Assembly (NCBI GenBank): GCA_946811185.2
Contig: OX328107.1
Location: forward strand, 24,263,587-24,327,586
From: Hippopus hippopus
Taxonomy: Eukaryota > Mollusca > Bivalvia > Cardiida > Cardiidae
Reading direction: 5' to 3'
Length of the DNA: 64,000 bases
The translations under genes and the position numbers were made by a program. Shown piece after piece: positions 24,901 through 39,900 of this stretch; position 1 is the stretch's first letter; each line of letters opens with the position of its first letter. The notes beneath the pieces were generated by a model that made no database searches, had not been told where the DNA came from, and saw only the letters and a program-made list of their open reading frames with translations.

Positions 24901-27900
24901 AAAACTGAAAGAGGGTCTACCAAGGTCCAGCATACTCCAAACAGCCTGACCATCCTTGAATACTAACGCTGACCCTTAAGGGTGATGACCCAAACACAAT
25001 GCTCTTTGGTTGGGTCATATCCAATACACATGTTAAAACACATATCAAGAAGTTTAGTTCATAGATGAGCCATATTCTAGAAAAACATCCACCTGCAGCA
25101 GATTTGTTTCAGGAGGAAATGTGTTAATACAAATAAGACAGGACATTTATGTTTTCTTAACTCCAGTCACACTAAACAAAGTTTCTAGTGTGCCAATGCA
25201 AAACCAGTCTGATGAAATGCTTATTTATACAACACAGACAAAAACTAGTTGAAATCAGTCAGAATGTGATGCAATCTTCAAGTCTTAGCTGAAATGATAG
25301 AATTTTGAACAAAATAGGGGGCTCTAGAAAAAACTACACAAAATTTCAAAATCTTAGACTTTGACCTTAAGATCATGGGCATGGGAATGGCTAGGGTATT
25401 GTTCAAGAAAACGTTGGACCTGCATCTGTCATCAAGCTAAATACATGTATGAACTAAATCCATCATTTAGTTTGGAAAATTAGACTTCTTAAAAAACTTC
25501 AACTCATAACTTTGATGTAAAATATCATTGCTGTATTATTGCTGGACCTATATCTACATGTATTATCATACCAAAATATGAACCAAATCCATCACATGGT
25601 TTGAAAAATGTGAGCTCTTAGAAAACTTTAATTAAAATGTGAACCCTGACTCCAATGCCGACACCAAGGCCAATGCCAGAGGTAGTGCAATGGCTCTTCC
25701 TGCACTTTGTCCAAGCCAGCTAAAAACGACATACAAGAAACACTACAAAGTACTGCAGAAATAACCCTTTACAAAACAACCCCTAATGACTTTGAGCAAG
25801 AAGGCTTTTTCAAACATCCTGGGAAAGTAGAAAATGTTGGTTACCGTAACTTCTCCTCTTCCAACACTTTGTTCTATCCTTTCAAAGAAAAATCCCATCA
25901 AATGCTTTCAATTTAGACAAGTCTAATTTTGTTGCATGGTAAAGATTACAGCACTGCACTTTGGTGGCATCCAATCAGATTTTGTAAGGGTGACAGTAGT
26001 GTAGGGTTAGAGCGTCAGTCTCTTACACCAGCAGAACTTCCAGGTTTGAATCCTGCTGATGAGAGGGATTAACCTTTGGAACAACCCACATTATGATGTG
26101 AGCACACAAGTTAAGTTTTGCAGGAAGCAATCACTGTTAATATGAGTTGTGAGAACTTGTTTTATAATCGATGTAGAACAAAACAAGATGTCTGTTTGTA
26201 AAACAGTCATGCCCCCCTACTGCCACATTGATACAGGAAGTGGCACAGTTCATAAACTGATATCAAAAGAATTGATTGGGAAATATCGATGTCATCTTTT
26301 TGATTTATAGCCCACTTCAATTGTTAAACATGATAATCTGTCAACAGTTCGCATAATTACACACACTGCTGTGTGTATACATACAAGATTGTAAACAGTC
26401 GCCGATACTCAGACTGGGTTATCGATTTTCTTTTCAGCACGCGCGTTCAACTTCCACTTTTTCCCAGTCGACTTCGATGCTTACTACGTCCCCGATAATA
26501 CGCGACTAAAATGTTGGAGCCACAAGTTGAGCCACATATGATGATTTTTGAGACACTTTAATTTTTTTTGAGCAAATGGCTCAAGTGGCGAATGGCAGCG
26601 CGGGCCCTGAATCATCTAGTGGTCACTGTGACCTTGACCTTTCACGGATTCACCTTAAAATCGATAGGGATCATTTACACTCCAAGATGAATATCTGTAC
26701 AGAATTTGAAGGACCTAGGTCAATTCTGTGCCTAGTTATCATCTGGACAAGGTTTGGTTTATATATCATTAAGTTGAAGGCCACTGTGACCTTGACCTTT
26801 GATGGATTAATCTCAAAATCGATAGGGATCATTTACACTCCAAGATGAATACCTGTAAAGAATTTGAAGGACCTATGTCAATCCTGTGTCTAATTATCAT
26901 CTGGACAAGGTTAGGTCTATATATCACTAAGTTGAAGGCCACTGTGACCTTGACCTTTGATGGATTAACCTTAAAATCGATAGGGATCATTTACACTCTG
27001 AGATGAATACCTGTACAGAATTTGAAGGACCTAGGTCAATTCTGTGTCTAGTTATCATCTGGACAAGGTTTGGTCTATATATCATTAAGTTGAAGGCAAC
27101 TGTGACCTTAACCTTTGATGGATTAATCTTAAAATCGATGGGGATCATCTGCATTCCAAGACGAAAGTCTGTGCCAAATTTGACGAACCTAGGTCAATTC
27201 TGTGTCTAGTTATCATCCGGACAAGGTTTGGTCTATATATCAACATGTTGACGGTCACTGTGACCTTGACCTTTGACTGATTGACCTCAAAATCAATACG
27301 GATCATCTGCACTCCGAGACGAATGTCTGGGCCAAATTTGACGAACCTAGGTCAATTCTGTGTCTAGTTATCATCCGGACAAGGTTTGGTCTATAGATCA
27401 ACATGTTGACGGTCACTGTGACCTTGACCTTTGACTGATTGACCTCAAAATCAATACGGATCAACTGCACTCCGAGAGGCATGTCTGTGCCAAATTTGAC
27501 GAACCTAGATCAATTCTGTGTCTAGTTATCATCCGGACAAGGTTTGATCTATATATCAACATGTGGACGGTCACTGTGACCTTGACCTTTGACCAATTGA
27601 TCTCAAAATCAATAGGGATCATCTGCACTCCGAGACGCATGTCTGTGCCAAATTTGACGAACCTAGATCAATTCTGTGTCTAGTTATCATCCGGACAAGG
27701 TTTGGTCTATATATCAACATGTTGAGGGTCACTGTGACCTTGACCTTTGACCAATTGACCTCAAAATCAATAGGGATCATCTCAATCCGAGAGGCATGTC
27801 TGTGCCAAATATGACGAACCTAGGTCAATTCTGTGTCTAGTTATCATCCGGACAAGGTTTGGTCTATATATCAACATGTTGACGGTCACTGTGACCTTGA

Positions 27901-30900
27901 CCTTTGACCGATTGACCTCAAAATCAATAGGGATCATCTACACTCCGAGATGCACGTCTGTGCCAAATTTGATGAACCTAGGTCAATTCTGTGTCTAGTT
28001 ATCATCTGGACAAGGTAAGGTCTACCAACCGACCGACGGACGGACGGACCGACCGACATTAGCAAAGCAATATACCCCCACTTCGTTGAAGGGGGGCATA
28101 ATAATCAAATAAGAAAGTTACAGATATGCTTCTGTTTATGTATGCACTTTAGTTTATAAATAATGCAGAAAGCAAGCAGAAGAGATACATTAGTTGCTTC
28201 ATTAAAAATGTAGAGTGACATCAAACCACACTTCAATTAGCAAATTTTAAAAAAAAAATAACAAAGACTGGTATTCCATAGGACACAATTGCCCCTTCCA
28301 GTGCATTAAGATGGCTTCTTGGGAAACCTTTTACCACACAATCTTGAGTTTAACAACCCTTTAAAAGAAGGCTTTTGAAAACAAAGTAGGAAAAGGAGAA
28401 ACTGCTGGTAACCAACATTTCTCCTTTTCCCAAAATGACAAAGACAAACCCCTCATTTGTGCCATACCGAACTTGTGATATGCAAATGCTTTCAATTTGG
28501 CCAAGTTTAAAATTTTGTTGTTTCGTGAAGAGTTAAGGTAATGGATATCTAGGCTGAGGGGCAGACTTGCGCACTATAAAAGGGACAATCAAGGTTCTAT
28601 GTGATTATACAGGTCAAAAACACCTTCTATTTTACTGTAAATCAACTTCACATACCAACAAATATCCTTTCGGTAAATATCAATACATGTATATGAAGTT
28701 GTCCAACAGAAGACAAGAACCACCGCAGCATGAAATATAAACCTAAGTGACCAAAACTGTCAAGTTTGGTAATTGTGCAGCATACTGGTAAAATAGGTTT
28801 AACTGCATCTCTGTGGTGCATTATGCCAAGCAAGTCATTATAAACTGGTCTTGCGGCATGCAGAAAATTGATTAAAAGCAAAAACATTCAACCCAGGTCA
28901 GCCTGCACAGACTTCACAGGCTGACCTGGGTTGATACCTTTTGCAGATGCTTTAAAGTCCCTTTTCACAGCGCATGACTATTATTTGTGCAACACAATTT
29001 TGAAAATCCAACCATGCAAAACAAACTTATGGGTTGGACAAGAATATGTTATAAGGGTTTTCATGACTTTCCCATAAGGGGGTCATTTGACCCCCTTCAA
29101 ATGAATAAAACATGGCAAACATTTAAATTTTGGGGAACATTTGGAAAATTTGGGGGTTCAAATCCAAAGAAACAGGGGGTCAGGGAACCCCACCTGATTA
29201 TCAGTCTAGCCAGAGCAAAAAATTGACATGCCTAGCATCACCTTGATCTTTGAGCTGGCAACTATTACTTGCACTTGACTCATCTTCTTGTCATGGTGAT
29301 CACTTGTGCTTAATATCTTTGAAAATCCATAATGCAGAATAATGCTATGGGCTAGATACGAGCATGTTTCCACCTATACAGCCTATGCACAATACAAGTA
29401 ATATGACCTTGACCTTTCAGGTAGAGATAAGATTCTTGCACTAAAAACCGTACACTGATCATTTATGCAAAGTAATGCTCAATTCCCAATCATACAGGAC
29501 AAAAATATGCGCCTTACACTGTCTGGTAACACACATATATACGCACACATGATAAACACCATCTAACTTTCAACCATTTCATGGCAGGGGCATTACAATC
29601 TCCAAAATTATCAGACAGTATGGAATGAAGATTAGATACCTTGAAAGCCTTGCCTGATCTTTGTCTACACAAATCATTCTTAAACTGGACTTATGAGTCC
29701 TCTAACTTAGAATGATGATTGCCTGTGAAATAAGCACCTTCCATTTCAGCCATTTATTCATTATTGAATAACAAATCCTTTGTATCAATGTGAAATATTC
29801 ACCCTCCATTTCAGCCATTTATTTATTATTGATTTACAGATCCTTTGTATCAATGTGTATAGGGAATGCTTGTGTTATAGCGTTTTGAAAACTGCAAGCT
29901 TACATTTCTGAGAAGGGAGGGGCTCAAACCTGAGTATAAAGTCTAGAATCTACTGGAGATACAAGTTTTAAGAACAATTCATATTTAAGTCATCTACATT
30001 GGCGTTAATGTTATACAAAGAGTTCGGAGTATACGAATAGGCAAGATTTTCTCTGGGAAAATTTACCAGTACTCATTAGCAGAGACTTGTCTAAGATTAA
30101 AAAATTATCTTTTTAATCTGTGATCCTGACATGATAAAACTTTTTTAAACTTTGAAACTGAACACATGTACAACCAAATTTTGAAGAAAATACTCTGACA
30201 GATATGATTCAATAGGCTTTAATATTTCTTGGTAACTTCAATCCGTGATGAAAAGAATGAAGTTTGAATAAAAATAATTCTGCCTTTATTCTAATATCAA
30301 TTTTGATGCCAAGACTGATTTCCCAGAGAAAAGTAACTTGCACAGATTATTGCCTTTACTGTGTTTGACAGACACTGCCTGCCAAACAACCACTACTTGC
30401 TGATTGACCAGTGGTCTGCAATATTTTCTTTGATGTACAAAATAATAAAATACAAATTTATATTTTACTTTTTTCCTATCTTTCTTCTCTTAAGAAAGGC
30501 ATATGTCAATTTCCTCTTAATGTTTCAAATATTTTTGTTACAAAAAAGACCATTTCTTGATTCTTAGTCAAAGACCTTAAGACTTTGCTGTATAAATCTA
30601 GAGTTGACAGCTGAAGAAACACTGTGGGAAAAGGAAAAGAATGCTTGCAAAAGGCAATAGTTCCCTTTTCCACAATATTTACATCAAAGGTTTCCTTCAA
30701 ATGTATCTGAGCCATGCTCTAGCAAAAGGGGGCTTATTGCACCTCCGTGATCCATGGTACCAAGCAAGCCATCACATAATTAGGGATCCATAAAATTCAG
30801 TTAGTTTAACGATTGACTGAATCTGGAGCAAGAGTGGTCCTTGGGCATGCTGAAAATTTACAAGTAGCAAAAAGTTTTGACTCATGTCCTGCACAGACTG

Positions 30901-33900
30901 TGCAGGCTGTCAAGGGCCAATACTTTTCGCAGGTGCATTAAGCCTGCTTTTCACAGAGCACTGCTCATATATTACATGTAATTTGGAGTGGTTTTTGGAG
31001 AGCCTTAAAAGCACCTCTACAGTAATGGTTTAATTAAAAAATGCATCTTGCCAATGATAACATTTAGACTCATACTAACATGTTCATAAAAAGGGTTACT
31101 TTCAGCAAACGTGGACTCTTGTACATCAAAGAAAATATCTTTAATTTAAAGCAATATGGTTTTAGTAGGCAGTGAAGCCTGTTTGATCTTACTCAAATTA
31201 TTCACATGTATATCAATCAGTTCAGTAGAAAGGACTAGTTTCGACGTAAAGGACCCTAGAAAAGGAACAAGGACACAGAATGAAAAAAAAAAACATTGAC
31301 TGTGAAATGTTATCACATAATACATGCTTGGTTTAAAGTTGTCTCTAGGCTGACATAACATTTTACTCTATCTACAACCCACAACTGTTGTGGACCACAC
31401 CTTTCTGCAGACATTTCTTTTCAAATGGATGGTAATAGGTAATTCCTCCTTTTACCACAATGTTTTCACACATACTACACCTTACCTGATAATGGTTATC
31501 AAATTAACCCTTTACCACACAATTCCGAGTATTCATGACAATGATCAAGCCTTTTGAAAACATTGAAGGAAAAGGAGAAAATAATGGTAACCAGTATTTA
31601 ACTTGTCGTCTGCAAAAGCTTTCAATTTGGGCAAGTCTACATATTAGTTGTGTGGTAAAGAGTTGAACAATGACTTTTTTTTTTTCAAAAAATTGCATGC
31701 TGTATTTTTTTCATAAATTGATGAGTTTCACAGCTGCATTTTTTATATATGATCTGGTCTTTTTTCTCAAATATTGCTTGTATATGAATTAGAAAAATTC
31801 TGTAGTTAGAAAAAAAAAAGGCCTCAAAGCATCAGGCAGTGTAGATTCAAGATTAGACTGCATATACTGTGCAGTATGATCTTGATCTACTTTATCCCTT
31901 TACCTTACCAAGCGACAAAATTTTAGACTAATCCATATCGAACACATTCGCAGATGACACATGAAATTCGGCTAAAGAGACAGATCTTGTTTGTGAAAAA
32001 GTAGAAAACATTGTGGGTAAAGCAGACAATGCTAGTTACAAGCATTTTCTGCTTTTTCCAGAATGTTTTTTTAAGCCCTTTTCCTCAGGGTTTTAAACAA
32101 AGACTTATTTGGCAAAGGGTTACATTAAGTGAAGTTGTGTCCTGCAGTAAAGGTTAAATTAGTCTATTGTGGGAAGGTTTCAATCAAGCCCTAGTCTTTA
32201 ATATTTGCTTGTTCATTTAGGGACATTCAAGCAACCACGGCCATCTTAAACCGTAATTTCTTTTTTGCATTTGTAGGCACTTGAGTAAATCGAAAATCCA
32301 AGCACATGGATGTTTAAATAAAAAAATTCAAGAAGAATTTAATTCTTTAGCAGACAATAAACTTTAGGCTTGTCTAAATTGAGAATAGATGTTGATGACA
32401 AATTTAGTTTTAGTCGAAAGATATAGTTTGTCTTAGAAAGAGTAGAAAACAATGTAGGAAAAGGTGAAAACGCTGGTCACCAGCATTTCCTCGTTTTCCC
32501 ACATGTATTCAAAACCCTTTTTCCTTAGGGTCTGTAAAATACAATACCCTTTGTTAAAAAGTTAAACTTATTTTTAAAAGAAAGTAATCTATTTACCCTA
32601 GACAAACAGACCATTCTGCCTACTAAAAGCCAGTTAGTCCAGGTTTACCATAGAGATTAGCACAAAGCTTACGAAAAATACTATTTTTATATAAACATTG
32701 CTTCAGAAAAATATTCTTGATGTACTGTTTTTCACTTTGTAAATTCATTACCACACAGATACAACATTTTAAAATATTGTTGTAGTAATCAGCTTTTGGA
32801 AACATTGTGGGAAATAGGCCCTTTCACTTTTCCAATAATGTTTTTTATACCATAAAACAACAACAAAGAAGATCATAATCTTTTCCTTTTCTTAAAATGC
32901 AGGTTATTTAACTCTTTACCAAACAATAAAATTATAGACTGGTCCAAACTGAAAGCATTTGCAGACGACAAAATAAATGTGCCTGAAAAATTGAAATTTG
33001 ATTTTGGAAGGGTAGAAAACATTGTGGTAAAAGGAGAAAATGCTGCTTACCAGCATTTTCTCCTTTTCCCACAATGTTTTCAAAAGGCTTCTTTCTCAGG
33101 GTCGTTAAAAGTCGGGATTGTGTGGTAAAGAGTTAAAACAGTTTTTCGTGGTTCAAAAATTATACTATACAATGATGGGTTAAAAAGTACAAGACTAACA
33201 TGTCTCAAATGGAAAGAAAACCTTTCAAAATAAAGCTGTTGTTTACCATAAGAACAAAAATACAAACAGGTACACACAAAATGTTACATTTTGTTTGATG
33301 TTGCAAATCTAACAACAAAACATACAATCAGCAATGAGATTCTAGTTTACTTATTGTTTATCTGTCAAACTAAATCAATTTTCAAAGAAAAGAAATATCT
33401 CTACTGGTTAGCTCTTAACCAAACAAGAGAATTTATGACTTGTCCATTTTAAAAGCACTTGCAGATGACAAATGTGGCTTTTCTTACGGAATTGGCCTGT
33501 GACAAAGTAAAAAACACCATGGAAAAAAAGGAGAAAGTGCTGATTAGAAGCATTTTCCCACATTGTCTCATTTTCCAAAAAAGCCTGTTTCACTAGGGTC
33601 ATTAAAACTTCGGATTGTTTGGATAGGGGTTACAAGATCTCTCACAATTCCAAATTCTTATCTTGTTTTTCTAGCCATATGATTGGCCCAGACACCAGAG
33701 CCAATCAAACAGCATGATTCAAAATTGAATTAACCCTTTACCAAACAGTACCAAGTTTCAACAACTGTGATGGAGAAGGCTTTTGAAACATTGTGGGAAA
33801 GGAAGAAAATGCTGGTAACCAGCATTTTCTTCCTTTCCCACAATGTTTTCTTTCCTTCTAAACATGAATATCAGATTGTTGGTCACATTTAATTCGTCTT

Positions 33901-36900
33901 TCACAAATTCTTTTGATAAAGGCCACTCTTAAATTTTGTTGTTTGGTAAAGGGTTAAGAACATAAAACTACTGGTAGATACTACCCAAGTTTGTATAATC
34001 TCCTACTCTGAGTATGTCTGTGGTTCTTAGCAAATTGTAACACATGTAAGTTATAACTACTACTACCTCTTGAATGATACTTTGCTATTATACTTACATT
34101 GTCATATTCATCTCTTGGTTGATACTCCTTTATAATTGTGTAGGGGGCGTGGCCTACCTCGCCACGACAATTTCTCAACTTCCACCAATTTCTAGTGCTA
34201 TCTAGAACCTACAAAAGATGTTTCTTAAATCTTGAAATCTACATGAAAATACAATTATATATCTTCTACTTCATTTGAGAAACGTAAATGAAAATGCAAC
34301 AAAAATACAGTTTACCAGTCAGAACTGATCAGTTGGAGGTTCTAGAACTATACTGAATAGGTGGAAAACATCGTTGGAAAACGAGAAAATTGTGGTTAAC
34401 AGCATTTTCTCCTTTTCTACAATATATTTCAACATGTCTCTTTCTTAGGGTTGTTAAAACTCGGGACTGTGATGTAAAGAGTTAAGCAATGAGAGAGGAA
34501 CTTGTTGCAACTAGAGCTGTCACTGAATGTGACTTAATACCCCTGCCAGCGCTTTGACAGAAACAGGCAATTTAACAGAAAATTATCTAAGTTCAAGGGG
34601 AGATTACCCTTGAATGATAGGAAGTAGATGATTGAAAACTGCGTCTTGCACAACTTCGGTATACGATCAATGTATCAACAAACTTTCAATACAATAGCAG
34701 CAAAACTGTAGGAGGAGTTGACGACACAAAATTACTAGTATTTTGTACACAGATAGACACACGGACGGACAGACAGACAGACAGGCTGATTCCAGTATAC
34801 CCCCAAAAACATTCGTTTTGCAGGGGTATAATAACCATCATAAATCAGTATGGATTTTGACGGAGTCGGGATTTCCCCAGGACTACAAGCGACTGCATGC
34901 TAACACTGACCTACCCATGGATTGTGCAAAATGAGCATAATTATTGCTCCTCAATTTTTTCTGAGTGTTTGTTCCCAAACTAATCTATATTACAATCAAG
35001 TTCTAAATCTAGAAAGTAATTTAATTTCTGATTTGGTAAACCAAATGATTCAACCAATAACAACTGGTGTTCCTCTAACTCTATAACACAGGATCCCAAG
35101 TTTTAACAACCCCTAAGCGTAAGGCTTTTGAAAACATTGTGGGAAAAGGAGAAAATGCTGGTAACCAGCATTTTCTCCTTTTCCCACAATATTTTCTACC
35201 CTATCAAAGACAGAAACTATCATTTGAGCTACATTTCTTTTGTTTTGTCGTCTGCAAATGTTTTCAATTCTGACAAGTCTAAAGTTTTATCATATGGTAA
35301 AATTGATGAATCAGGCCCATCAGTCTTGTCTGAAGAAAAATACTGGTATCAATTCTGCATGTCTTTTCCACATGCCCTTTCAATATTTGAACAAATATGA
35401 ATTGCCTCAAAAATAAGGGCAAGTAATTATACAATACCTCAAAAACATCTCCCTTTTCAACTGTTAATTCTTTTGCATGTTTGCTCTGTCTATCGTGCAC
35501 TGCTTCATAGACCCTGGAAAAACATCAAATTGAAGTCTGCTGAATTTTAACAAAATAAACAGTAAAAGAAAGGCTAATGGAGAAAAAGTGTAACAGTTAA
35601 ATTAAAGTAATTAACTGAAATCTCCTTCATCTTTTACTGACTTGTGTTAGCAACTTATTAGTGCTTGCTAAAAGAATATAAATATATATAATAATTGTAT
35701 GGATTAGGATTGGGAGGGGGGAAAAGGTTTTTTTTTTTTAAGATCTAAAAGCAATGCCCCAAGTAATTTTGGATGAAATGCCTTTTTTTTTGGTAGTTAC
35801 CCTACTAGTGAAAATCTGGCCAATCAATTTTTTGGTCAATCAGATGGTGGTTTCCAATATGGCAATTTATTGAAACACTACACTTGACCTATAACTGAAA
35901 TCTGTTTCGTTTATCTGGCAACTACAAGGTTAAATCTAAAGAACCTAGATCAAACTACTGTGTAGTTATAGCCCAGATAAGGTCTGTCAAACCAATCAGA
36001 CAAACTACCACTGGTATCTGCTGACACTACAATCGACTTACGTTCAATATGGGCGAGTCTAAAATTTTCAAGTGTGGTAAAGGGTTAACCCATTACCAAA
36101 CAAGAGAGCCAAGATGGCCCTGGATCGCTCACCTGAATTTTTGAGAGGACCATAGCCAATTTTTTTTTGAGGTATTGAAACTTTGGAAACAAAATCATTA
36201 TTTTGCCAAGCAATTTTGAAAAGGTCACCATTAAAAGTCATTTCAAAATCTGTCACCACCCCTACAATCATCACCACAGCAATGATTTTGATGAATCAGA
36301 ATTCTGCAAATAAATTTTTTGATAGATCACCCAAGGACAATTTCTTGAAGAAGAGCACATGCTCGATAGTGACTAAAAACATAAGTTGAACAAGAGAACC
36401 ACATGCAGGTGCCAACAATTGGCTGTTGTTTTTCGACGGATAAAAATTTCCCTAATAATTTTTGAAAAGGGTCGACCTAGGAACATTTCTGTGAAATTAT
36501 TTCAAAATCTGACCAGCTGTTCCGGAGAAGAAGAATTAAGTAATTCCTCTTCATGTCCCAGTAGTGCAAATAGCCCCCACCATCAGAGCCATGTTTCTAT
36601 ACAGATCACAGTTTTGTGAACAATTTTTGAAAAGAGTCACCCAAGGAACATTGCTGTGAAATTATTTCAAAATCTGACCAGCAGTTTCAGAGAAGAAGAA
36701 TTTTTAAGAATTTCTTCATGTCCGTATGGTGTAAATAGCCAACAGCCATCAGAGCCATGTTTCTTGATGAATCAAAATTTCTCGAACAAGTTGCAAAAAG
36801 GGTCACCCAAGAAACATTTCTGTGAAATTATTTCAAAATCTGACCAGCCGTTTCGGAGAAGATGAATTTTTAAGAATTTCTTCATGTCCATATAGTGCAA

Positions 36901-39900
36901 GTGCCCCGCCCCCCCCCCACCCCCCGAGCCATGATTCTTGACGAATCAGCATTTTGCGAACAATTTATGAAAAGGGTCACCAAAGGAACATTTCTGTGAA
37001 ATTATTTCAAAATCTGACCAGCCGTTTCAGAGAAGAAGAATTTTTAAGAATTTCTTCATTTCTGTATAGTGCAAGTAGCCCCCATTCACCAGAGCCATGT
37101 TTCTCGACGGATCAAAATTTTGCAAACAATTTTTGAAAAGGGTTGCCCAAGGAACATCTCTGTGAAATTATTTTAAAATCTGACCAGCCGTTTCAGAGAA
37201 GAAGAATTTTTAAGAATTTCTTCATTTCTGTATAGTGCAAGTAGCCCCCATTCACCAGAGCCATGTTTCTTGACGTATCAAAATTTCGCAAACAAGTTTT
37301 GAAAAGGGTCAACCAAGGAACATCTCTGTGAAATTATTTTAAAATCTGACCAGCGGTTTTAGAGAAGAAGATTTTTAAAGAATTTCTTACAAAATTCCAT
37401 TTGGTTGCCATGGCAACCAGAGTTTTTGATGGAATCAAATTCTGTGTACAATTTTTAAAGAGGACCTCCCAAGGAACATTCCAGCCAAGTTTGGTCCAAA
37501 TTGGCCCAGCGGTTTAGGAGGAGTTGATGTTTAAAGAATTGTTGACGACGCATGACGCGCTGATGCACGACGCACGACGGACACCGGGTGATCCTAAAAG
37601 CTCCCCTTGAGCACATTGTGCTCAAGTGAGCTAAAAACCTTGATTTCTGACAACTCTAAGAAAGAAAGCCTTTGAAAACATTGTGGGAAAAGGAGAAAAT
37701 GTGGGTAACCAGCATTTTCTCCTTTTCCCACATCCCTTTCTATCCTTTCACAGCCAAAAAAGTAGAATTCCAGCCACAGGTAAATTGTTGTCTGCAATTT
37801 CTTTCACTATTCAAAGTTTTGTTGTTTGGCAAAGAGTTACAGGGAAACATACTGACAAGTAAAACCAGGAAACCCTTACGTTGCTCCCATCCTTTTCAAA
37901 TCCTGGGCAAATGCCAGATTCTCCTCTGCCTTACTTCTAGGTGCTCCAAGGTTTTCACTGGAAATATTGGCAGCTTTTTTGTTCCTGAAAACCAGAAAAG
38001 ATCATTACTTCCTATTCACAACCTTTTTTCCATAATTTTTTTTTAACCCTTTTACCACACAATACGACTTCTAACAACCCTGAGGAAAAAAGTGTTTGAA
38101 AACGTGGGAAAAGGAGAAAATGCTGGTTACCAGCTTTTCCTCCTTATTCCTACAATAATTTGTACCCTTTCAAAGGTAAATCTCATCATTAAGTACTGAC
38201 TGATTTACCTCACCTTTTATCTCCAACAGTTGCCCATATGGGCAACGCTTCTAAAAAGCCTGTTGGTCATGTTACTGGGTAATAGTGCAAGATACAGGAC
38301 AAAACCCATCCCAAGTTACGCCTGGTTCTTTAGTAAGCTCATTGTATAGCACAGATGGGACCTCAGACAGAAATTTTATTTGGCACGCCGTGGGATTCAA
38401 ACCCACACCCTCATGTGTCCCCAATTTGTTCCCTTAAGCTCCCACAGGTCAAAAAATCAAGCATTCAAATGAGTAACCTTTTATAACCATTGGTAACATA
38501 GGTAGTTTTCAAGGATATTTTAGATTAAGGATGGACAATCACAGAATGTGCAGTCTGACCTTGGACCTACACTGTCTGCTGACTCTAAAACAATGATCAA
38601 AGTTTCACTTCAGTTGGAAGTAAATCTCTATATTTTCAAAAAGGCAATTTTTTTTCAGATAGATCATTTGCAATTTACAAGGATCTTCTTTTGTTTCTGT
38701 TGCTATTTATTTGAGCAAAAAGGGACATATGCCACTATGACAATACCATGGGGGTTTCCTCCAAAAACAGTCAAGCAATTAATCCCATGTCTTAATAACC
38801 ATAAAGATGGCATTTGAAAACACTGCAGAGAATGGAGAAAAATTCTGGTAACAAGCATTTTCTTCTTTTCCCATCATGGTTTGACAAAAATACTTTTTTG
38901 AGATACATTAAGTTAGTCGTTGGCATATGCTTATGATATGGATGATGTTACAGGAGACAACTCCTTCATGCATGGCTTCGTCCCGATTTAACCCTTTACC
39001 ACACGGCAAAATTTAAGACCTATCCAAATTGAAAGCATTTGCAGAAGAAAATTTCATAGTGGCTCAAATGACGCAACTTTTCTTTGATAGGGTAGAAAAC
39101 TTTGTGGGAAAAGGAGAAAATGCTAGTTACCAGCATTTTCTCATTTTCCCACAATGTTTTCAAAAGGCCTCTTCTTCAGGGGTGTTAAAAGGCGTCATTG
39201 TGTGGTAAAGGGTTAAATACAATACCTAACAATTGCGTTAGGGAGATGTCTCTTTAGCTCAGTGGTTATGGTACTGGCCTTTCGTCCGGGCGTTCTAGGG
39301 TTCGAATCCTGCCCGGTACCTTTATTTGTGCATTTGTTCATTTGTTTCTTTGTTACGGACTTCGTTCGTAAGATGGGGGCTCATCCGGGACTGGCCATTG
39401 AGCCATTTATCCCATTTGTTGTCCAAAAACGGACTTTCTGCCTAATAAGGCTCTGAGTCATCAATAAATAATGACTTTAAGAGGGGGTGTGTTACGGGAG
39501 ACCACTCCTTCATGCATGGCTTTGTCCCGATTTAAATACAATACCTAACAACTGCGTTAGGGAGATGTCTCTTTAGCTCAGTGGTTATGGTATTGGTCTT
39601 TCGTCCAGGCGTTCTAGGGTTCGACTCCTGCCCGGTCCCTTTATTTCTGCCATGCATTTGTTCATTTGTTTCTTTGTTACGGACTTCGTTCGTAAGAATG
39701 AGTCAAATTTTGTCCGTAAGAGTTTAATGTCATGGAATAATAATTGTTCTATCCAACAATCTTCTGAACATCTTTTTTTCTACAAAAACAACAAAATATT
39801 TGATGAAGTAAATTTTTCCCGATCATACTTACTCTGAGTATGTTGGTCTGACAGGAGGTGGTGTAGGTGATCTGAACTCGTTCCTTATCTCACGATTGTA

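Noticed and set aside
26576..27209. Repeated open frames with TEFEGPRSILCLVIIWTRFG
   Set aside because: They come from the 158-bp tandem core of a pearl-like element. 158 is not a multiple of 3, and the frames are not kept between units.
35128..35400. Many short frames starting MKTLWEKEKMLVTSIFSFSHN or similar
   Set aside because: These are translations of the A229 hairpin in different copies. They recur in both orientations, end at element edges, and show frame-breaking changes.
39250..39320. tRNA gene
   Set aside because: Box A and B are good, but T-stem and anticodon stem mismatches and embedding in a duplicated repeat argue for a tRNA-derived element.
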